DNA from: Trachelipus rathkii
Lineage: Eukaryota; Arthropoda; Malacostraca; Isopoda; Trachelipodidae
Reading direction: 5' to 3'
Length of the DNA stretch: 14,304 bases
NCBI GenBank assembly: GCA_015478945.1
Contig: JABUQX010002458.1
Coordinates: 1 to 14,304 of the forward strand
The translations under genes were made by a program, and so were the position numbers. Of this stretch, positions 7,540 through 14,304 are shown one piece after another. The notes under the pieces are model-generated. The model searched no databases. It was not told where the DNA came from and was given only the letters and a program-made list of their open reading frames with translations. The first letter of the stretch is position 1, and each line of letters opens with the position of its first letter.

Positions 7540-7689
7540 AATTTTTCCTGATTTAACAATAGAACATAAAAACAAAGATTTTCAGTTTGCTCAGAAAATG
7601 TATCAGATTTTAGTATCAATCCAAAAATGTGTCAGATTTTAGTAATGATACAAAACAACACTTCAGGTTCTTTTGAAGGTAAAACCAAG
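7540..7689 (+). CDS. Candidate exon with ambiguous 5' end and 29 bp internal duplication
   Basis: The donor GTAATA starts at 7690. The right part is open in one frame: MCQILVMIQNN, then TSGSFEGKTK, ending phase 0. Three acceptors are possible. TTTCTAG at 7539 opens IFPDLTIEHKNKDFQ but joins the 6789 exon as a TGA stop and meets a TAG at 7640. TTTTCAG at 7585 meets the same TAG. GATTTTAG at 7613 gives one base T and then INPKMCQILV without interruption, joining 6789 in phase. The cause of the clash is a tandem duplication: AAAATGTATCAGATTTTAGT (from 7595) recurs as AAAATGTGTCAGATTTTAGT 29 bases later. Removing one copy would make the whole 7540-7689 block a single open frame of 40 codons. The functional boundary cannot be settled here. 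Confidence 0.45.
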
Positions 7690-8035
7690 GTAATATACAT
7701 ATATTTTTTGTAATTTAAGATTTACTCAATTTTATTAACATTATCAATCACATATTTCCAAGCTATTCTGAAAAAAGGAAGGCACATGGTCTTCTAACTT
7801 TCCCCCTATTGATTTGCATTTTTTTGTATCTGTCTAAATCTTTGAACACTATGCCCAATTCTTTCTGGATCATCTGATTTCCATTCCCCTTCATGTTCAT
7901 GATTGGTGATGGGGTTTGCAAATTAGACCAGAAAGGAACAGTTAAATTGAATGAACATGACTTTAGTCGACAAGATGACCCTCATACCATTAATTGCGAG
8001 CCCGTCGCAGCCAAAATATTATCCTAGGCTTCCCC
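7690..8035. other. Intron sequence, no clear feature
   Basis: It holds no convincing exon. A moderately GC-rich piece at about 7995-8045 could be the 3' side of the antisense LINE that follows. Confidence 0.4.
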
Positions 8036-8039
8036 CACG

Positions 8040-8750
8040 CGACATATCTCTATTATGTATTTGTCAGTTTCGAGGGTAATGCTAGAACAAGGCTTAATAT
8101 CAACCCAACATAACCAATCATTCCTCGATTTGCACTATTCTCTCGCATGAATCTAACCAGCCATTCCTTCTTTCGATCTACTTTTCCTTCCTATCTCCAG
8201 CCGATCGATTCCCAACATATTCATCGTTATATAATGCTACCAACGATAGTATCTATTCCTTTCCAATACTAAACTACTTTAATATACTCTTCATTGTATT
8301 CTCTCATTTACTCCTTTCTGTCTCACATAACTCCGCCTAACACGTCATCCCTCATTTATACATCGAATCCACCCTAACACGCCCCTAAATTATCCATCTC
8401 AACGAATGCACCTTAGATCTAGTCTATTATTCCATAACCATTAGTTTCACTACTTACATTAACTCTTTAAACAACATACCCTCATGCAAAATTCTGGGAC
8501 ACTCATCAGACTAGTACCTTTGCATCACCGATGATTTAATTGCAACCAGCCATTTTCCACTACACTCTGCATCATCGTCCATTTCCCTTCAACATATATC
8601 TTAAAATATTTAAACTCAGATACTTGTTTCACAGTCGTCACTAAGTCAACTGATTTAATACTTCGGACTTTCATCATCTACCACCATCATTGCTCTTAAT
8701 CTACATTTACTTTCAAACCCTTTCCCTTATACGTACCCAGCCCTAGGGTT
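8040..8750 (-). pseudogene. Decayed reverse-transcriptase ORF of a non-LTR retrotransposon (RTE/CR1-like)
   Basis: Read on the minus strand, fragments fall in the order expected of a LINE ORF2 C-terminal half. KGKGLKVNVD (8698-8730) matches the GLKVN.DKT palm motif. VSEFKYF (about 8600-8630) matches the FKYLG motif. A block near 8350-8400 reads RCIR, stop, DG and later GWIRCINEG, resembling the MRMLRWMCGV..RDRIRNEEI region. KKEWLVRFMRENSANRGMIG (about 8110-8180) resembles the RGRPKKRW..CVREDM.ARG tail. Many stops and frame shifts separate the blocks, so the copy is dead. The catalytic YADD segment would lie upstream (above 8750) and is not found. The element lies antisense within the presumed gene. 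Confidence 0.72.
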
Positions 8751-8755
8751 GAAAA

Positions 8756-9070
8756 AAAACAATGGTTTTAGAAAAAAAAAAAGCTTTTAATATAAAAAAA
8801 CCAAAAAACGATTTTTTATCGTATTTTATGGTTTAATATTTTTTATGTAGAATTTTGATGTCAATCACAAAATTAAGTCTTATTTTTAATGGAAGCTACG
8901 TTTCTCCTCCAAAAAATTTATACTTTTTAGTTAGTTGTTGCATTTGTTAATTTAAAAAATTTTAAAATTTATAAGTCAGTAACTAAAATGATATCGTCAG
9001 TTTCTAAATGTAGTTGGAAAATGCTAAAATATTATTAATTTAAAAGAACAAAAGATTAAAAAACGTATTG
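8756..9070. other. A/T-homopolymer-rich stretch, no gene
   Basis: Runs of A and T, including AAAAAACGATTTTTTATCG with local self-complementarity near 8804-8822. Nothing else is seen. Confidence 0.5.
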
Positions 9071-9074
9071 GCAA

Positions 9075-9077
<3 letters not shown>

Positions 9078-9114
<37 letters not shown>

Positions 9115-9135
9115 TTATAATATATATATATATAT

Positions 9136-9177
<42 letters not shown>

Positions 9178-9196
9178 TATAATAGTATATATATCT

Positions 9197-9234
<38 letters not shown>
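9078..9234. repeat. (TA)n-rich microsatellite
   Basis: Long imperfect TA repeat. The Ile/Tyr-rich open frame across it is a repeat artefact. Confidence 0.95.
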
Positions 9235-9237
<3 letters not shown>

Positions 9238-9364
9238 AAAATATCTATTTTCATCCGATTTTCTTGAGATGTCGCTTTACATTAAGTTGAATTTATACTA
9301 CATACGAATAAACAAAACATTTACTAAACTTTTAAAGCCGAAGGGTTGACATTAACGTTAATAA

Positions 9365-9486
9365 ATAGATTATATTTATATAATTATTATATATAATATA
9401 TATATCTATATATATCTATATATATATATATATTTATATTTATAATATATATATTATATATATTATATATAATATATTAATATAAT

Positions 9487-9520
<34 letters not shown>
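9365..9520. repeat. (TA)n-rich microsatellite, left of the foldback element
   Basis: Imperfect TA repeat that ends exactly where the foldback element begins. Confidence 0.95.
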
Positions 9521-9816
9521 GGTAAAAGTTGCTTACGCCACCGTCGTGAAAATGCGATTCAAAAAAAATTTCACAGATAGCCTCTATGATCATAAATAGA
9601 TGTTTTGGGTCGAAATGAATTTTTTCTTTTCTTGACCTAACCAAACCAAACTAACCTACTAAACTATTTCGCCCTAGAAACATGTAAAAAAAAAAAACAA
9701 AAAAAAAAAAATTCATTTCGACCCCAAAACATCTATTTATGTATCATAGAGCTATCCCTGTGAAATTTTTTTTTTGATCCGAGCTCCGTCCGTGTGGGCC
9801 GTTAAGTAACTTGTCC
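9521..9816. mobile_element. 296 bp foldback element with about 105 bp arms
   Basis: The left arm (9521-9625) begins GGTAAAAGTTGCTTACG and the right end, reverse complemented, begins GGACAAGTTACTTAACGG. The arms then converge: TTTCACAGATAGCCTCTATG and CATAAATAGATGTTTTGGG recur in the other arm as TTTCACAGGGATAGCTCTATG and CATAAATAGATGTTTTGGGG, followed by GTCGAAATGAATTTTTT in both. The central spacer (about 9626-9709) holds GACCTAACCAAACCAAAC and an A-rich run. There is no coding capacity. Both ends abut TA repeat, consistent with insertion at a TA target. It is a MITE-like, non-autonomous DNA element. Confidence 0.85.
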
Positions 9817-9873
9817 ATATATTATATATATATATATATTATTATATATATTAATATCATATTATTATATATT

Positions 9874-9905
<32 letters not shown>

Positions 9906-10198
9906 AATATATAATATATTATATTATATATATTATACAGTATAATTATATATATATTATATATTTATATATATATATATATATATATATTAATATATAT
10001 ATATATATATTATATTATATATATATATATATATTTATATATATTATATATATATATATTATATATATATATATTATATATTAATTATATATATTATTAT
10101 AATTATATATTATATATATTATATATATATATATTAGATATATATATATAATATATATTTATATTAATATTATATAAGTATTTATATATATATAATGT
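9817..10198. repeat. (TA)n-rich microsatellite, right of the foldback element
   Basis: About 380 bp of imperfect TA repeat, the longest such tract in the window. Confidence 0.95.
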
Positions 10199-10199
10199 T

Positions 10200-11580
10200 T
10201 AGTTTTGAGCTTTTACAACAGAAACTAGAACGGTGAACAATAAAATCCTGCTTATAAAGCCAAAAATTTATTTCTTAAATTCTTTTTTTAAAAGCATTAT
10301 TTTTTTCGGTGGTTTACAACATTTGAACTAGACAACCAACAACCAACTGAGGCCCTCCACTTCTTCATTTTCATTTCAATTTAGCGTTCAGCTAGAAACC
10401 CCTCCCCTGTTTCAAGCCTACTTAATATTTTTTTATCATCCCCTATCGGAATCACATTAAGATATACCTGGAGACATAATACAATTGCTCTACACAACAT
10501 ATCAATATTACCCTTCTTTCACTAAATTTTATTCATAGACAATACGCTTCACTATCAGCTAATCTTTAATTCCATTAACGCATTCAAAAGTCTACCATTA
10601 AAACATATATCACTACACCTGCACAGAGCTTCATTAATCATTTTAGCGGCTGTAACAATTTAAAACCGAAAAAAATTATATTCTTTCTCATTTTTTCACC
10701 TTGCTCTTCAACAAATCAGCTTCCTCAGTACTCGACGCACTTTTTTTCAAGTTTTTCATCACCACCTAATATCAGCATTTATCTTCTGCAACATCAATAA
10801 CAATTCCCCTTGATAGTTTTTTACAGTTCCCATATCTATCTCTCGTTTATTCCTTGTAACAAATTTTTACTCTATTGCTTCTCCAGTTACCGGAACTATA
10901 CCTAACACACACGCAATTGGTTTCGGGTCGATCTATTCATACTCCTTTAACACAAATCTCCTCACATTCTTAATATTATTACCAGTAATTATAATATGAA
11001 TATGCCTTGCTGATTTATACATTCTTCGGCTTTCCACACTCTACTATTACAATTATACAGTCCTTTTGCTAATACTCATCCCAAATTAAACACAATCATT
11101 CTTTTTTACCACCATCAGAGCTACACATTCACATAATCATTCTCTTCATCACAGAAATGTTTGCGATACCTCCGCATTCCCATATCTTAAAGTATATGAT
11201 CGTTCCAAAAAGAACCCAATCCCTATTAATTATTATCTAATGAAGTTCCAGGTATTCTCCTTTCTATTTCGACTTCTCCCAGAACAATTCTATTCCTTGT
11301 TTTGGTCTCCTTCATCCTCTTCCTACTGTTCATTTACCTCCTTTTTTTTTCTCCATTATGCCACTTTTTCCTTTTTTCTTCCTTATATATTTCCACACAT
11401 CTTTCTTTTGAAACATCATCAATTGACTTTTATTACAATCCCCAACAGCATTCTTTTTAACTTTTTACGTTGCACCACCTCTCACCACAATTCTTATCGG
11501 ACATCTTACTTCTTATTTAACCTCCGATACCTTTGCACTGCGTAACATTCTTCCTTCATTTCCGTAACAGATTGCTCATC
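10200..11580. other. Pyrimidine-rich, decayed repeat-like region
   Basis: The + strand is rich in C and T (purine-rich on the minus strand) from about 10310 to 11580, in the same style as the antisense LINE at 8040-8750. An aged minus-strand retroelement is therefore plausible. I cannot identify conserved motifs. The + strand open frame at 11240-11545 (MKFQVFSFLF start, Phe/Ser/Leu-rich) has no splice, domain or codon signal and is probably chance. Confidence 0.4.
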
Positions 11581-11582
11581 TA

Positions 11583-11637
11583 CTTCATATATTATATAAT
11601 ATATTATATATATAATATATATATAATATTATAATAT

Positions 11638-11677
<40 letters not shown>

Positions 11678-11735
11678 GTTTATATATATTTATAAATATA
11701 TATATTTATATGCATATAATATATAATAATATATT
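11583..11735. repeat. (TA)n-rich microsatellite
   Basis: Imperfect TA repeat just upstream of a T-rich tract and splice acceptor. Confidence 0.93.
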
Positions 11736-11757
11736 TATTATTTTTTTTAAAATTTAG

Positions 11758-11820
11758 GAGCATAAAAACAAGATTTTGGCAGTTGTGGCCTGGTATTCTA
11801 TATCGTTAGTCGGTTTATAA
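11758..11820 (+). CDS. Candidate terminal exon with stop codon
   Basis: TTATTATTTTTTTTAAAATTTAG is a T-rich tract with acceptor ending at 11757. From a phase 0 join (supplied by the donor at 7690) the frame reads EHKNKILAVVAWYSISLVGL and then TAA at 11818-11820. The other two frames stop early or look random. The short C-terminus is hydrophobic after EHKNK. A curious point is that the DNA at its start resembles 7561-7582 (GAACATAAAAACAAAGATTTT), so exon duplication or chance A-rich similarity is possible. No canonical AATAAA follows closely. The evidence is the splice site and phase fit only. Confidence 0.38.
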   Translation, partial: EHKNKILAVVAWYSISLVGL

Positions 11821-11929
11821 ATATACTTTTTCTGCAGAAGTAGAACCTTGAGTGTATGTGATTTGCAAAGTACGTAAAAAAAAGAAATTGTATTAACTTT
11901 TTTCTTAACAAATTTAATCATTTTTATTT

Positions 11930-12018
11930 TTATATATATATATTTATATATATATTATATATATATATATATATAATATTATATATATAATAATAATATA
12001 ATATTATATAATATATAT
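11930..12018. repeat. (TA)n-rich microsatellite
   Basis: Imperfect TA repeat. Confidence 0.93.
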
Positions 12019-12064
12019 TGTTGTTGCTTGATGTTGTTGCTCCTGTTTGTACTAGAATATATTA
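12019..12064 (+). other. Orphan exon-like stretch before a strong donor
   Basis: TTGTTGTTGCTTGATGTTGTTG-type sequence runs to a consensus donor GTAAGT at 12065. One frame gives ATG and then LLLLFVLEYI, which resembles the hydrophobic core of a signal peptide and ends in phase 2. The leucine-rich peptide could equally come from a TTG/TGT microsatellite. It lies downstream of the candidate terminal exon, so it would be the first exon of a different gene. Confidence 0.2.
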
Positions 12065-12310
12065 GGTAAGTAATTAGTCAGGTTTTAGGGGGGCGTAAAT
12101 CTAATCAATATCAGATATGATATTGTTTGAGAAAAGATAATCGATTTTTTATATATCCCATCTAACAACTGTTGCCATCTTTTTCAATTGTTAAATTATG
12201 TGTTCGATGCATCGCAATCGATTTAATATAAAAAAAAAAAAAAGCCAAATATCCCAGTAGATTTTATGCCAAAAAAATTTTAATTACACAAATAACAAAA
12301 TAAATAAATA
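12065..12310. other. AT-rich stretch, nothing recognised
   Basis: Short palindromes (for example CGATGCATCG near 12207) but no coherent element. Confidence 0.5.
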
Positions 12311-12317
12311 ACATGTG

Positions 12318-12408
12318 TTTGATATATATAGTATATTATATATATATATTATATATATATTATATTATATATATATATATAATATATAATTATATATATA
12401 TATATATT
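12318..12408. repeat. (TA)n-rich microsatellite
   Basis: Imperfect TA repeat ending at the start of SINE copy C. Confidence 0.93.
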
Positions 12409-12535
12409 TGGCGTTGGGGATAGGCTAGTCGTAGCGGGTAATATTGTCCTCACTCGCAAATGCGATGGTTCAAGTCCAGAGTAAGGCAGTAGATTCTTGT
12501 ACCTTCACCATTAAATTGTTTCTTTCTTTCTTTTT
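12409..12535 (+). mobile_element. tRNA-like SINE, copy C (5'-truncated)
   Basis: Only the tRNA-like half is present. GGATAGGCTAGTCGTAGCGGG occupies the box A region and GGTTCAAGTCC (12467-12477) is an exact-looking box B. GAGTAAGGCAGTAGATTC and CACCATTAAATTGTTTC then match the tails of the other copies. Its left end sits on TA repeat. Confidence 0.65.
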
Positions 12536-12570
12536 ACTCTAATAGCTATAATTGGATTAATATCAATAAA

Positions 12571-12812
12571 TTTAATATCTACAATTATAATAGAACGAGG
12601 GATGGACAGCTGGACACACTGGTGATGTCGCTTGAAGAGGGCTCGGCATTGCTTTAAACTGTCTTGAAACCAACTTTTTTTCTTTTGGGTTGGAGGATAA
12701 GTCTTCAGTCGTAAAGCACCGGAATATTGTCTCACTCCCGCAACATAGCGGTGGTCATCCCAAGAGAAGGCAGTAAATTCTTTAGCCTTCCCATTAAATG
12801 TTCTCTCTTTAT
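12571..12812 (+). mobile_element. tRNA-like SINE, copy D
   Basis: A full-length relative of copies A and B: TAGAACGAGGGATGGACAG, then CTGGACACACTGGTGATGTCG, TTTAAACTGTCTTGAAACC, GGATAAGTCTTCAGTCGTAAAG, and finally GAGAAGGCAGTAAATTC and CCATTAAATGTTC. The box B position is degraded (GGTGGTCATCC). It follows copy C directly, mirroring the A-B tandem arrangement. Confidence 0.68.
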
Positions 12813-12827
12813 TATAAATATCTTATG

Positions 12828-12908
12828 TATATATATATATATATATATTATATTATATTATATATATATAATATTATTATATATATATTATATATATATA
12901 TATATAAT
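12828..12908. repeat. (TA)n-rich microsatellite
   Basis: Imperfect TA repeat following SINE copy D. Confidence 0.93.
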
Positions 12909-13794
12909 AAATAACGAAATACCAAAAGGTAAATGCACACAGGTTGGCCGTTGCATTGCATGGCGGACGCCTCGCTGAAACGCTCTCGTCAATGTTAGCA
13001 CCTCTGAGTATTGCTTGGTTAACAAAAAAAAAAAGTAATATATATGATTAATAAAAAAATTCTTTCTTTTTCCTGACAAAAAAATTTTCTGCCGAACGTC
13101 AATTTTTGGGAAAGATTGTACGTTACGGAACAATACAACGCTAAATTACTTACTTTAGAAAATATATTTATGCTACTCTTAAGTGTATACAACATTTAAG
13201 TTAACTATATTACGTAAATCAAAATATTCATTTTTTTAACAATATTTTATGAAATGAGCGAATGTCATTTTTCATAATTTACGTTTTCGAGCAAAATATA
13301 TTTATAATATATGAGTAACACAGATATCCGATAACCTTCACCGATACCGACAACCCGGAAAAATAAATTCGGTATTTGGGATTTTTAGGATTACAATAAC
13401 CCTGACTATTTATTATTTTTATCCGATAAGAAATAGAAAAAAGAAGTATTATTAATTATATTAATTATTTTTATTGTAAAGATTAAATTCACAAATTTGA
13501 ATATAACAGTTGTAAATAGTATTTTAATTTTTACAACATTTATGTAAATATCATTTCCTTCCTTTGAATATTATTTGCATACAATTATGAATGAAAGGTG
13601 AAGTAACATATTTTGTTTTTAAATTCTTTTTTTGCATTAATTAGTTAATAACGGGAATACCTCTAGGATTGCTACCTAGGACTGGAAGGATCTCGAACCT
13701 AGTTTTGGCCTCGCAACTCTGGCTCTTCTTACATCAAATTGAATGCAGCAGCTTTTCCATATTTAATGATCCTATTTTTTTATGTGATAAATGT
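12909..13794. other. Mixed AT-rich sequence, no supported gene
   Basis: A GC-richer island at 12940-13020 is open on the minus strand (reading NQAILRGANIDESVSARR in one frame) but lacks splice signals. GGTTCGAGATCC on the minus strand near 13690-13701 looks like a box B without a convincing box A. The open frame at 13669-13881 has no further support. I see no element I can name. Confidence 0.45.
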
Positions 13795-14110
13795 AAAAAT
13801 TTACGTATTAATTTTACGTCCAATAATTTGAGGAGCAACAAAACCTTTTTTTTTTTCAGCGGTTTTTCCCCTATTTTCTAATTAAAGCGGGATTTTTTGG
13901 TCGCGTCTTTTTTTTTTTTTTAATTTTTGAATTTTAGGTTGATACATTTTGGTATTTTTCTATTTTAAAGTTTGAGATGCTACAAAAATTTGGAAAATTT
14001 GGTACGTTTATTTTATATTTTAAATTTTGAGTGTAACAAAACTTTTTGGTACGGTGTTCCTAATTTTAAATTGAGATGCAGAACGTTTTGGTCGTGGCTT
14101 TTCTTTAAAA
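13795..14110. repeat. Degenerate T-rich tandem repeat, period about 45-55 bp
   Basis: Drifted units share TTTGAGATGCTACAAAA and TTTTGGTACG/TTTTGGTCG-type blocks separated by T runs. GAGGAGCAACAAAAC (about 13829), GTTGATACATTTTGG (13938), GAGATGCTACAAAAATTTGG (13974), GAGTGTAACAAAAC (14028) and GAGATGCAGAACGTTTTGG (14072) are corresponding positions. Confidence 0.6.
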
Positions 14111-14304
14111 TAAAATAAAGCAATTAAATTTATACACCCACTAACATGGCGACATCCCATGGAGGAATAGGTGGGTTCAAAGGGTGTGTGTGTTATTGTA
14201 TAATTTCTCAAAATACTTCAGAAAAAAAAGAAAGGTTGGCTGTATGCTTATGGAAACGTTTGGGTTTTCAAAATTTAAGTATTACAGAATTGAATGAAAA
14301 ATAC
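14111..14304. other. Right flank, no feature seen
   Basis: No gene, repeat or element is recognised up to the window edge. Confidence 0.5.

Noticed and set aside
9068..9349. Ile/Tyr-rich open frame
   Set aside because: It is the translated TA microsatellite, with no splice or domain evidence.
11240..11545. 101-codon + strand open frame starting MKFQVFSFLF
   Set aside because: Composition follows the pyrimidine bias of the region. No domain, periodic codon signal or splice context is visible.
13685..13705. Minus-strand box B-like sequence as a SINE or tRNA
   Set aside because: No matching box A or second copy is visible in the window.

Overview
The window looks like intron and intergenic DNA of a repeat-rich animal genome. 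It is strongly AT-rich and full of long (TA)n, (ATT)n and (AAT)n microsatellites. No bacterial-style gene exceeds about 130 codons, but short open stretches are bounded by good GT/AG splice signals. Decayed non-LTR retrotransposon sequence, tRNA-like SINE pairs and inverted-repeat elements are also present. This mix resembles mollusc, especially cephalopod, genomes. That assignment is an inference from repeat style; no marker gene fixes it.

Layout: (1) 146-2049 holds two head-to-tail copies of a roughly 950 bp unit, GC-richer than its surroundings and unusually dense in perfect hairpins. The second copy ends at a long (ATT)n tract. (2) 2142-2450 is a small hairpin-bearing stretch, then TA and GA microsatellites. 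(3) 2575-2876 is a degenerate minisatellite. (4) 2958-3068 is a convincing internal coding exon on the + strand. (5) 3527-3835 is a short element with long terminal inverted repeats. (6) 4060-4351 is ATT repeats, followed by a LINE remnant (WFGS motif) and a possible splice acceptor. (7) 4856-5350 is a tandem pair of tRNA-like SINEs between TA tracts. (8) 6403-7689 holds several further candidate exons. (9) 8040-8750 is an antisense reverse-transcriptase fossil. (10) 9078-10198 is TA-rich sequence hosting a 296 bp foldback element. (11) 10200-11580 is an unclassified, pyrimidine-rich decayed region. (12) 11758-11820 is a candidate terminal exon. (13) 12409-12812 is a second pair of SINE copies. 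(14) 13795-14110 is a degenerate T-rich tandem repeat.

The most likely gene is one split gene on the + strand with introns packed with repeats. Exons at 6403-6460, 6698-6789, 7614-7689 and 11758-11820 join in compatible phases (0, 2, 0) and end at a stop codon. The exon at 2958-3068 probably belongs to the same gene but does not join directly to the 6403 exon, so at least one exon is missed between them. I do not recognise the protein.

The most unusual structure is the hairpin-dense tandem repeat at the left. I could not place it in any known family.
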